A stretch of 58,652 bases of DNA, taken from the NCBI GenBank assembly GCA_964502885.1, contig CAZCXU010000006.1, positions 1 to 58,652 of the forward strand, in the 5' to 3' direction. The notes under the pieces were generated by a model. The model searched no databases and was not told the origin of the DNA. It worked only from the letters and a program-made list of their open reading frames with translations. Of this stretch, positions 1-7,592 are shown piece after piece (positions within the stretch are counted from its first letter, which is position 1; each line of letters opens with the position of its first letter). Position numbers and translations under genes: made by a program. This stretch comes from XYB1-FULL-44-23 sp964502885. GTDB lineage: Bacteria > Patescibacteriota > Microgenomatia > CAZETR01 > Amesbacteraceae.

Positions 1-215
1 TTGATGATACTTAAAGCTTTGGCGCTTTTTATGAACCCCTGCTCCTGCAATTTTTTGCTGATGGCGTCGTCATTTTGATTTTTGGGGACAATGAATGTGG
101 ATTCGGTTTGCTCTCTGGGATTAGGTGCACCAAAATAACTCTGGTATAAAATGTATGTCGCCAGGGATACTAATGCGGTGACACCTATAAAAATGATGGC
201 AAGAGTTTTTTTCAC
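1..215 (-). CDS. mltG: MltG-like endolytic murein transglycosylase, N-terminal part
   Basis: The reading frame runs off the left edge, so only about 71 N-terminal residues are visible. It begins with a GTG at 215; an in-frame TAA lies just upstream, so no earlier start is possible. It encodes KKTLAIIFIGVTALVS, an N-terminal membrane anchor, then a stretch with TFIVPKNQNDDAISKKLQEQ and GFIKSAKAL, which matches the first LysM-like segment of the YceG/MltG family. MltG cleaves nascent peptidoglycan strands at the outer face of the membrane and terminates glycan chains. The catalytic part lies outside the window. A TAATAT hexamer 6 nt upstream of the GTG suggests a leaderless transcript. Confidence 0.72.
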   Translation of the reverse strand, partial: MKKTLAIIFIGVTALVSLATYILYQSYFGAPNPREQTESTFIVPKNQNDDAISKKLQEQGFIKSAKALSII

Positions 216-227
216 AAAACTATATTA
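216..227 (-). promoter_or_regulatory. -10-like element 6 nt before the mltG start
   Basis: On the minus strand TAATAT (227-222) is followed by six bases and the GTG start. At this spacing a normal initiation site falls on or next to the start codon, so the mRNA would be leaderless. No convincing -35 is seen. Confidence 0.4.
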
Positions 228-292
228 TCATTTAAGGTTCGCACGAATGTTTGTTCGACACTTCTGTATAGATTTGTATACACATGCATACT

Positions 293-1447
293 TTATAGTA
301 TTATGCCTGTGTGTATTTGGAGAGAATGAAGATTTTGCATCAGATTAATAAAGGCTTTTTTGTGTGCCTGGTTTTGCGTCCAATCACTACCCCAATAGCT
401 CCAATCAGTCTGTTCAGCGTCTGCTGAATGATTGCCGACCTTCAACACCACAGATACAGAGTAATTTTTGGATTTATACTTTCTTAGTACCGCCAGAGTT
501 TTGTCGATAATCTCGTAACGAATATCTGCCGGGACGATGACAGCATCTTCGGAATCCCCGGTATATTTGCTTGCAAATGTGCCGGTATAAATTGTGAATG
601 AAGTGACTCCCGTAATCTGGTACGCTCTGTCCAAAATTGTTTCGGTAATATATTCCTGGGCATCGAGTGTTGACTCCGGTCGTTTTTGGCTGGCTTTTGG
701 CAGCCAGGGATAGCCGCTTATACCTATTGAGCTGATATGCTCGGCGGTGAGATTTTGCAAATAGCTATCCAGCGGCACATATTCTCCCTGAGACCAGCTG
801 AATGTGGGGGTGTCGTAGGTCGATGAGGAAAACAACAGTTCATATTTTGTATTTGGAAACGATTTAGAGAATACTTCGTCAAATGAAGTGATTAGCTTTG
901 AGAAGTCTGATCCGGCTATGTTTGTATTTGCCCAGTGCGGTAGGTTTGGTTCCGGATATGGAATCCAGGTGCCAATATTCGTTTCATCGATTCCTAAGCT
1001 TTGAAGAGTGGAAAAATAGGTGGTGAGAATGTCTTTGTTTCCAGTCTTGATGAGTGTATCAAGCTGTGTTTTTGAGAGGTTTTGATTAAGAGTGAAATGG
1101 ACCCTTGGGTTTATACCGAACTTATGAAATTCAATGAGAGTGTTTGCCAGCGATATGGGTAGGTTTTTTGCCGATAGGCTGTCGATTGGTATGTATGTCC
1201 TAATCGACAGGTCGGAAACAGATAAAGAGTTACATACTGAGTCAATCTCTGCCAGAGTGCGAATTTCTTTGAGTTGGGATGTCAGAAGTAATTCCTTGCG
1301 AGATGGTGTATTTGTGCAACCGCTGACTATTTTTGCCGCTTCGGGAGAATCATCCGCCGGTATGTATGTGGTTTTTGTGGTTTGGTAAACAATAAAGGCG
1401 CTAAATGCTACGAACATGAGGCTGATACCAATGAGTTTTTTCATCAT
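293..1447 (-). CDS. Membrane-anchored TIM-barrel glycosidase-like protein, function unknown
   Basis: 384 aa. An N-terminal hydrophobic segment (about residues 4-21) is followed by a predicted extracellular domain. The segment GTWIPYPEPNLPHWANTN resembles the acid/base region of clan-A glycoside hydrolases such as GH26 (Glu in a PEPN context), and alternating helices and strands fit a TIM barrel; a second catalytic Glu is not obvious. The ATG overlaps the TGA of the upstream glycosyltransferase gene (ATGA), so the two are probably translated together. Its neighbours (GT2, sortase-like, GH18-like) suggest a role on a surface polysaccharide. The enzymatic call is an inference from a short motif; it may also be a non-catalytic sugar-binding protein. 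Confidence 0.55.
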   Translation of the reverse strand: MMKKLIGISLMFVAFSAFIVYQTTKTTYIPADDSPEAAKIVSGCTNTPSRKELLLTSQLKEIRTLAEIDSVCNSLSVSDLSIRTYIPIDSLSAKNLPISLANTLIEFHKFGINPRVHFTLNQNLSKTQLDTLIKTGNKDILTTYFSTLQSLGIDETNIGTWIPYPEPNLPHWANTNIAGSDFSKLITSFDEVFSKSFPNTKYELLFSSSTYDTPTFSWSQGEYVPLDSYLQNLTAEHISSIGISGYPWLPKASQKRPESTLDAQEYITETILDRAYQITGVTSFTIYTGTFASKYTGDSEDAVIVPADIRYEIIDKTLAVLRKYKSKNYSVSVVLKVGNHSADAEQTDWSYWGSDWTQNQAHKKAFINLMQNLHSLQIHTGIIL

Positions 1448-2748
1448 ATGCGTTTATATTTTGCAGGAAGTCCAGCATAACCTAAACCGCTGCGCTGCCA
1501 TTTTTGCCAAGTAACGTCCTTTTTTGCCAGTGTGAGTTCTAGTGATTTTGATAAGGCTAGAAATTCAATAAATGAAAGTGAGTAAAAGATGATCCAGAAA
1601 GAAGGAAACAGAAGTAAATATGCCGGCGATGTCTTTCTGTCTCCAAAGATAATTGCTGCGATAAATGTATAAAGAACAAAGATGGAGCTGAGAGCCGCTG
1701 ATACGAAGTCTCCGGTTAAAAATGTATATGTCCAGATTAGAGTGAAAAATGCCGGTTCAAAAAATATCTGTAGTTCTCCTAGTAGTGCGAACGGGAGTAT
1801 GACAAATGACAAAAATCTACTGTGTTTTGGGTTCGTGGAAAAGAACAGATTGCGATACTTGATGAATGTATCGATTCTCCCCTTTTTCCATCTGAGTCTT
1901 TGCTTGTATAGTCCAACAAAATCACTTGCTCCTTCCGTATAAGTGATGACGTCTTCAGCATAAACAGATTTCAATCCGTGGAGTTTGACACGCATGGAAT
2001 ACTCGATGTCTTCGGTTTTGTTTTGTGTATCAAATAAGCCAATTGTGTCAAAAGTAGTACTTTTGCGAAATGCAGCACAGGCGCCACCAAATATGTATTC
2101 AGCGTTAAATATAGAATGAACTCGCTTGAAATAAAATCCAAAAAGATATTCCAGTTTTTGAATCAACCCGACGATGGTGGACGTATTGGTGACTTTGACG
2201 TTTCCGACTACGGCATCGACCGATGGGTCCTGAAAGTACTTTACGAGGTTCTCTAGCGCGCGGGAGTTTTGAGCGGAATCAGCATCGACGGTCATGATTA
2301 TCTCTCCCTTTGCTTTGGTTATGCCGAAGTTTAGAGCTGCACCTTTTCCTGAGTTTGATTGATAAAAGTAGCGAATTTTTTTGCCCAGCAAAGTTTTTAC
2401 TGTATGAGAGTCAATCAATTCTTTTACGGCTTTTTCAGTATTGTCTGTCGATCCGTCATTGACGACAATTATTTCAACATGCCTATATGTATTGGAGAGC
2501 AATGATTTCAATGTCGTAGCTATACCCACTTCTTCATTCCAGGCGGGAACAATGACTGAGACTAGAGGGTTGTAGCTGATCCTTTCGGGATGTTTTTTGA
2601 GATAGAATATCATCTTCAATTTCCAGAGCTCTTTGATTGGAGTATAAAGAGGTGCAAGTACTAGATATATCAAATATTTGATCAGGATGGTTGTGGCGAG
2701 GGTGGTGATGATCAGGCGCATGGCCCCGTAAATTTCAGAGTAGTTCAT
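1444..2748 (-). CDS. Processive family 2 glycosyltransferase, membrane-bound
   Basis: 434 aa. The protein has an N-terminal transmembrane segment (about 12-34), a GT-A domain (about 60-290) and a C-terminal group of membrane helices (about 310-405). GT2 motifs are all present: NDGS (97-100) for nucleotide binding, DAD (155-157) for the metal, TED (245-247) carrying the catalytic Asp, and QRLRW (283-287), the Q-x-x-R-W signature of processive enzymes such as cellulose, chitin, hyaluronan and PgaC-type synthases. It should polymerise a beta-linked glycan from a nucleotide sugar and pass it across the membrane; the sugar cannot be read from sequence. It overlaps both neighbours by 4 nt. Confidence 0.88.
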   Translation of the reverse strand: MNYSEIYGAMRLIITTLATTILIKYLIYLVLAPLYTPIKELWKLKMIFYLKKHPERISYNPLVSVIVPAWNEEVGIATTLKSLLSNTYRHVEIIVVNDGSTDNTEKAVKELIDSHTVKTLLGKKIRYFYQSNSGKGAALNFGITKAKGEIIMTVDADSAQNSRALENLVKYFQDPSVDAVVGNVKVTNTSTIVGLIQKLEYLFGFYFKRVHSIFNAEYIFGGACAAFRKSTTFDTIGLFDTQNKTEDIEYSMRVKLHGLKSVYAEDVITYTEGASDFVGLYKQRLRWKKGRIDTFIKYRNLFFSTNPKHSRFLSFVILPFALLGELQIFFEPAFFTLIWTYTFLTGDFVSAALSSIFVLYTFIAAIIFGDRKTSPAYLLLFPSFWIIFYSLSFIEFLALSKSLELTLAKKDVTWQKWQRSGLGYAGLPAKYKRI

Positions 2749-3365
2749 ACGTTTATTTCTTCGAGGCTTAAATATGTGGCTTCAACTACTAAGACGTGAT
2801 TTAAATCGGGCATCTCTCTGAGAAAGAAAATCTTACTTCCCATGGATGAATGGGGAATGAACCCGGAATCTTTGTCGATGAGAATTTTTCCTCTTATTCG
2901 GTACGAGTATCGCCAGCCTTTGTCTGTAAGAATTACTATGCGATCACCTTCAGTGACGGCATTTATGGCATTTAGGAGTCTTGATGAAATGGAGGTGAAG
3001 ATTACACTGTCTCCGAGGCGACCTGAGATGCTGGGGCCGTAAACCAGCATGCCAAGTGTTTTGTAGCTGAGTGTCCATGACTTGCCATAAGCGACATTTT
3101 CTAGATCGAGACTTTGATTGAAGCGTGGAATTCTCAGAATTGATGGTTTGCCAAAAAAACCAAATCGTTCTTTTTCTGATAAGTCCACACCCGTTGCTGA
3201 ATCGGACAGTAGAAGTTGGGGGATTGAGGTGGTAGAGACACCGTTGACGATTGGGAGGTCAACATACAGAACTTCCTCGGCAATGTGTGCATAAAAATAA
3301 ATTGAAGTAGAGGTAAAAAATGCAATCAGAAAATATTTTAAAGTGAATGCGAATGTTTTTTTCAT
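2745..3365 (-). CDS. Sortase-fold protein lacking catalytic residues
   Basis: 206 aa. After an N-terminal membrane segment (about 8-25) the sequence follows the class D/E/F sortase layout: LRIPRF (77-82, usual start of the beta barrel), GDSVIFTS (118-125, where active enzymes have the His strand), GDRIVILTDKGWRYSYRI (140-157) and VLVVEATY (191-198, where active enzymes have the TLxTC strand). The His position is replaced and the protein has no cysteine at all, so it cannot be a cysteine transpeptidase. The ATG is 3 nt from the TGA of the neighbour in the same strand arrangement, and the end overlaps the GT2 start by 4 nt. It may be a structural partner of the glycosyltransferase. Family assignment is by pattern and needs a structural search. 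Confidence 0.6.
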   Translation of the reverse strand: MKKTFAFTLKYFLIAFFTSTSIYFYAHIAEEVLYVDLPIVNGVSTTSIPQLLLSDSATGVDLSEKERFGFFGKPSILRIPRFNQSLDLENVAYGKSWTLSYKTLGMLVYGPSISGRLGDSVIFTSISSRLLNAINAVTEGDRIVILTDKGWRYSYRIRGKILIDKDSGFIPHSSMGSKIFFLREMPDLNHVLVVEATYLSLEEINV

Positions 3366-3366
3366 A

Positions 3367-3552
3367 TTATTTGATGAGTTTATTGATAATTTTTAACAAG
3401 CCTGCGAGTACCAGAGAAAACAGATTTGAGAAAAAGACACTGAATGTGAATACGGCAAGCATGGTGACCAAAAACAAATACCCTCCCCGATTCAGTCTGG
3501 TGAGGTAGTCACTTGAAAGAAGTGATCCGACGAAATGTAACAAACTTTCCAT
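3367..3552 (-). CDS. Small membrane protein, unknown
   Basis: 61 aa. The sequence consists of a short amphipathic N-terminus and one or two hydrophobic segments (about 25-55) ending in KIINKLIK. No family was recognised. It lies 1 nt upstream of the sortase-like gene and reads in the same direction, so it is probably the first gene of the 3552-293 operon. A weak TAGTTT hexamer sits 6 nt before the ATG, similar to other starts in this window. Confidence 0.5.
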   Translation of the reverse strand: MESLLHFVGSLLSSDYLTRLNRGGYLFLVTMLAVFTFSVFFSNLFSLVLAGLLKIINKLIK

Positions 3553-3665
3553 GTGATGAAACTACCGACGTGGTGCCTGTTTGGTGTCGGATTACCCGGA
3601 TGAGTTGAGGGAGATGAAAAATAGCATTTGATTAGTAGTTTTGGTAGTTAACAACAATTGCTTGA

Positions 3666-4718
3666 TTATTTGAACCACGGATTTCCTCCCAAGTGCCAAA
3701 TGGAGACTGTGTCTATGCCCAGGGATGAAACGAGGTCTCTTTTCAAATTTAGACCTTCTGAGTCTACAACATTATAGGCGCGATTTCCACTGCTCCATTG
3801 CAGCTCATAGGAATTTGGGTTTCTGACAGCAGTTTCGAATCCGTTCAGGCGGGATAATTCTGAGTAAGTGCGAATCTGGACCACAGTACTGCCGTTTTGT
3901 GCTTCGTATCCGTATGCGGGAAGGCCAATAACTATTCGTCGGGGATTGCTGATTTCCTGTTTGATCCTGCCTATAATTCCGGCCAACCAGACATTGGGGG
4001 AAATTGGATTAGGGGCTCCAAAGTCGTTCTGGTAGTCATAAGCCATGACAACCAGGTAGTCTACCGGTAGAGACTCAAAGTCCGAATATTTCCAGCGGTA
4101 GTAGCTTTGTTCTTCCGCATTACTGATGGGAGGGCCGTCCACCGCCAGTTTTTTCCCTTTTTCCTGAAGGGATTTTCCGAGCTGACCAATAAATTTCAAA
4201 TATTTCTGATAGTCTGATTCGGACCAGGCACTGAAGTCTTCAAAATCAATTTCAATTCCAGTCAAGTCATGCTTGACTACGAATTCTACCAGTGTTGCAA
4301 CTGCTGCATCTATACCACTTGTTGTGGAAAAAAGTTTGCGCATTTCAATGGCGTGACCGGAAACCGTGACGAGCTGCTGTGACGACGCCGATTTTAGCAG
4401 GGAAACAAAATCGCTTGAAAAAGCGTTGCAACCATGGCTTGCCTCGTCAAGCAGGGTTATTTTTCCCTGCTCGGAAATGGTGAAGAACTCCGGTTTGAGA
4501 GTGTGAATTTTTTGCCGTTTTATAAATGAGGAGACGTCGCAGGTAGGTTCTCCCGGGTATATCCAAGCTTGAATTTCGGAAGTGTCCGGTGTGGATCCGT
4601 CCTCGACTTCAAGGCCGGAATTTGGGTAAGCTGCGTGGGGAATCCTTGCTGTGGATATGTATTTGGCGGTTAAGTAGCCTGCCAACAGTATGAGCAGCAG
4701 AATAATGTACTTTTTCAT
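3666..4718 (-). CDS. GH18-like glycosidase, membrane-anchored
   Basis: 350 aa from the ATG at 4718; the frame stays open upstream to 4880, but this start gives a clean N-terminal anchor (KKYIILLLILLAGYL) and the upstream part looks non-coding. The core follows chitinase-like GH18 proteins: GIEIDFEDF carries the conserved Glu of the DxxDxDxE motif (the first Asp positions are altered), VVMAYDYQ matches the MxYD strand, and a final Trp-containing strand SIWHLGG closes the barrel. Members related to YaaH/SLH-type hydrolases cut GlcNAc-containing glycans such as peptidoglycan or chitin. Substrate is unknown here; it stands next to a processive glycosyltransferase. Confidence in the fold is high, in the activity moderate. 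Confidence 0.8.
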   Translation of the reverse strand: MKKYIILLLILLAGYLTAKYISTARIPHAAYPNSGLEVEDGSTPDTSEIQAWIYPGEPTCDVSSFIKRQKIHTLKPEFFTISEQGKITLLDEASHGCNAFSSDFVSLLKSASSQQLVTVSGHAIEMRKLFSTTSGIDAAVATLVEFVVKHDLTGIEIDFEDFSAWSESDYQKYLKFIGQLGKSLQEKGKKLAVDGPPISNAEEQSYYRWKYSDFESLPVDYLVVMAYDYQNDFGAPNPISPNVWLAGIIGRIKQEISNPRRIVIGLPAYGYEAQNGSTVVQIRTYSELSRLNGFETAVRNPNSYELQWSSGNRAYNVVDSEGLNLKRDLVSSLGIDTVSIWHLGGNPWFK

Positions 4719-4995
4719 TTTGGGGAATTTTATGTGAATCCGCACTGATTTTCCACTCTGGAAAATACAACTTGGTTTGAAAAATTTTTTATTCTCCTTT
4801 GCAGAAAACCGTGGTTGTGAGCTCTGAAATAAATGCGGATATATTTCTGCTTCGGAGGGATTTCGCTTCCGGTGAAGCAATTGGGGAAAGTATACCGGGT
4901 GTCAAATCAGGCAGATTCATTGTAATATTATTGCAGTATTTTGTAGGGTAGATTTTTATGCGCTTCATGATGTATATTTGCTAACTTTTCAAATT
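4719..4995. other. Intergenic region between divergent genes
   Basis: About 277 nt separate the GH18-like gene (minus) from the P-type ATPase (plus). A TAAAAT hexamer lies 8 nt before the minus-strand ATG. AT-rich sequence around 4919-4980 probably holds the ATPase promoter, but I cannot pick a single -35/-10 pair. No RNA gene is seen. Confidence 0.35.
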
Positions 4996-7545
4996 ATGGA
5001 CAACGAAACATATAAAGGTCTTTCAGAAAATCGGGCGCAGGAATTATTGATTACCTACGGAAAGAATGAAATAAGCGAAACTCGCAAGTTTGTAGTGATC
5101 AAGGCATTGATCTCGCAATTTAATAACTTCCTGATGCTTTTACTCATAGCGTCTGCCGGAATTTCTCTTTTCGTTGGTGAACACGTCGACGCTTTGTTCA
5201 TAGGATTAATCGTGGTTCTGAATGCCTTATTTGGTTTTTATCAGGAGTTCAAAGCGGAAAAAGCTTTGGATACACTGAAACAGTTGACAGTCACAACAGT
5301 GAGGGTGTTGCGAGATGGAATCCAGAGAGAAATTGACAGTCGGTTACTTGTACCCGGGGATGTGGTTTATCTAGAGCAAGGGGCAAGGGTTCCCGCTGAT
5401 GCGCGGGTAGTCCAGGCCTGGCATTTGGAAGTAAACGAGGCTTCTTTGACCGGTGAGTCGGTACCCGTGGAAAAAAACGTGGCGGATGAGGAAAGAAACC
5501 GGATTTTTTTGGGTACCATAATTTCGGTTGGAAGGTGTACTGCTCTGATAGAAGAGACGGGCGACAATACTAGGTTTGGAAAAATGGCTAAGACATTGGC
5601 GGAAATTAAGGAAACGCAAACTCCGCTGCAGATCAAACTGGAACAGTTTACGAAACAATTGGGTGTGATAGGTATCGCTGCATCGGTAGTTGTGTTTTTG
5701 CTGTCTTTTTTGCAAGAGAAAACAATGATAGAGAGTTTTATCTTCGCAGTAAGTCTGGCTGTGGCTGCCGTACCTGAAGGATTGCCTGCTGTAATGACAA
5801 TCACTCTTGCTATTGGCGTGGAGACCATGGCACGAAAGAAGGCTATAGTGCGAAAACTGAACTCAATCGAGGCATTGGGCTCATTGACTCTCCTGGCGAC
5901 TGATAAAACAGGAACGCTTACGACTAATCGGATGATAGTAAAGAGGGTGTGGGTAAACAGAAAAAACTACACAGCTACAGCTCTTCCTAATTTTACTAAT
6001 CCCACCTTTAAGAACATGCTTCTGAATGGCGTGCTTTGCTCTACTGCCTCTATTGTGATGAAAGTGAAGAATAGCTTTGATGTCCTGGGGGATACCACTG
6101 AGGGAGCAATGTTGATTTTGGCTCATAAATTTGGTCTGGTAGCTGAAACTGTAAAGCCGCAGTGGGAGATTGTTGATGAGAAACCGTTTGATTCCGGCAC
6201 CAGAAGAATGACGGTGGCCGTAAAAAATAAAAAATCGACTTTGGTTTTTACTAAAGGAGCGCCGGAATCAATATTGGAGGTTTGTGATCGGATTGAAATA
6301 AATGGCAAGGCCGTAAATTTTTCTGATGATTTGATACGGGAAGTGGAGACGGAATTTCGGGAGTATGCCAAGAAGGGTTTACGAACCCTGGCATTTTCCT
6401 ATAAAACTAAATACGACAAAGCCTATGAGACACAGCAAATTTTTTTGGGATTTGTGGGGATTGCCGATCCCATGCGGGAAGGTGTTCAACAGGCGGTGAC
6501 AAAGGCAAGGCAGGCTGGGATAAAGATTGTCATGATAACCGGCGATAACGAGTTGACGGCGCAATCAATAGGACTGGAGTCAGGAATTATTAAAGAGGGA
6601 GAAGATATTTTGACGGGTAAACAGCTGGATGGTTATAAGGATGCTGATTTATTGCCGTTGCTGCAAAATATCCGAATCTTTGCCAGAACATCTCCGGAAC
6701 ACAAGCTGAGGCTTGTAAAGCTGTTTCAAAAAACTGGAGAGGTAGTTGCTGTGACTGGCGATGGAGTGAATGACGCTCTGGCGTTAAAACAAGCTGATGT
6801 GGGTGTGGCAATGGGGATTACCGGTACCGACGTAGCCAAAGAAACGGCTGACATGGTAATTACAGACGACAACTTTGCTACTATTGTGAATAGTATTGAA
6901 GAGGGACGAAATATTTTTTATCGAATTAAAAATGCTATTAAATTTTTATTGGCGTGCAATTTGGGCGAAGTTGTGTACATTCTGGTTGCAGTTGCATTGC
7001 ATTTGCCGGTGCTGACTCCATTGCAGATTTTGTACATAAATTTAGCCACTGACGGATTGCCCGCTATTTCACTGGCCTTTTCTCCGTACAATGGAGATGT
7101 TATGAAAGAAAACCCGAAGAAAAATCAAAGCATTCTTGATAGTTCGGATATGAAAAAGCTCTTTGCGGCAGGAAGTATTGTGGCTTTGCTGTCCTATGTG
7201 TCTACATTACCCTATGTGAAACTTAATAATCATGACGTGGCAGGAACAGTGCTTTTCACTACAATTATTCTGGTGCAACATTTTTTATTGCTGGATGCCT
7301 GGATTTCACACAAACCGTTACATAAACATTTCTCATCGGTTTTTCATCCGATTTTTCTGGCAGCGTTTCTGTTGCCAGTGATCGTTCATCCGATTCTGTT
7401 ATATACCCCACTTCTTAATGAAGTATTTCGTACTGTGCCTCTCACGGCAAGCCAGCTGAGTTTTTCGGTGCTGGTATCATTTTTGATGCTGGGAATAATT
7501 GAATCGCGAAAAGCCTTTGGAAAGAGAGTTACTCTAAATTGGTGA
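4996..7545 (+). CDS. P2-type cation-transporting ATPase (Ca2+-ATPase-like)
   Basis: 849 aa from the ATG at 4996; a TTG at 4978 in the same frame is less likely. Domain order is that of P2 ATPases: cation_ATPase_N at the start (YKGLSENRAQELL), actuator loop with TGES (LTGESVPVEKN), M4 with PEGLP (VAAVPEGLPAVMTITLAIG), phosphorylation site DKTGT with Asp at about residue 303, nucleotide domain with KGAPE, then MITGDNELTA and TGDGVND, and C-terminal membrane helices M5-M10. PEGLP is characteristic of Ca2+ pumps and related bacterial enzymes, so export of Ca2+ (possibly Mn2+) across the cytoplasmic membrane is the best guess. Length is typical. It is followed after 47 nt by the giant secreted protein gene. 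Confidence 0.93.
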   Translation: MDNETYKGLSENRAQELLITYGKNEISETRKFVVIKALISQFNNFLMLLLIASAGISLFVGEHVDALFIGLIVVLNALFGFYQEFKAEKALDTLKQLTVTTVRVLRDGIQREIDSRLLVPGDVVYLEQGARVPADARVVQAWHLEVNEASLTGESVPVEKNVADEERNRIFLGTIISVGRCTALIEETGDNTRFGKMAKTLAEIKETQTPLQIKLEQFTKQLGVIGIAASVVVFLLSFLQEKTMIESFIFAVSLAVAAVPEGLPAVMTITLAIGVETMARKKAIVRKLNSIEALGSLTLLATDKTGTLTTNRMIVKRVWVNRKNYTATALPNFTNPTFKNMLLNGVLCSTASIVMKVKNSFDVLGDTTEGAMLILAHKFGLVAETVKPQWEIVDEKPFDSGTRRMTVAVKNKKSTLVFTKGAPESILEVCDRIEINGKAVNFSDDLIREVETEFREYAKKGLRTLAFSYKTKYDKAYETQQIFLGFVGIADPMREGVQQAVTKARQAGIKIVMITGDNELTAQSIGLESGIIKEGEDILTGKQLDGYKDADLLPLLQNIRIFARTSPEHKLRLVKLFQKTGEVVAVTGDGVNDALALKQADVGVAMGITGTDVAKETADMVITDDNFATIVNSIEEGRNIFYRIKNAIKFLLACNLGEVVYILVAVALHLPVLTPLQILYINLATDGLPAISLAFSPYNGDVMKENPKKNQSILDSSDMKKLFAAGSIVALLSYVSTLPYVKLNNHDVAGTVLFTTIILVQHFLLLDAWISHKPLHKHFSSVFHPIFLAAFLLPVIVHPILLYTPLLNEVFRTVPLTASQLSFSVLVSFLMLGIIESRKAFGKRVTLNW

Positions 7546-7592
7546 TTGATTGCAAAAAATCAGATGTGTTATCGTGGGTTATGCAAGGAAAA

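Noticed and set aside
151..348. 65-aa plus-strand ORF opposite mltG
   Set aside because: It covers the mltG start and promoter on the other strand, has no Shine-Dalgarno site and an unlikely composition.
4719..4880. N-terminal extension of the GH18-like protein
   Set aside because: The extra 54 codons precede a clean membrane anchor and have an unlikely composition for an exported protein; the ATG at 4718 is preferred.
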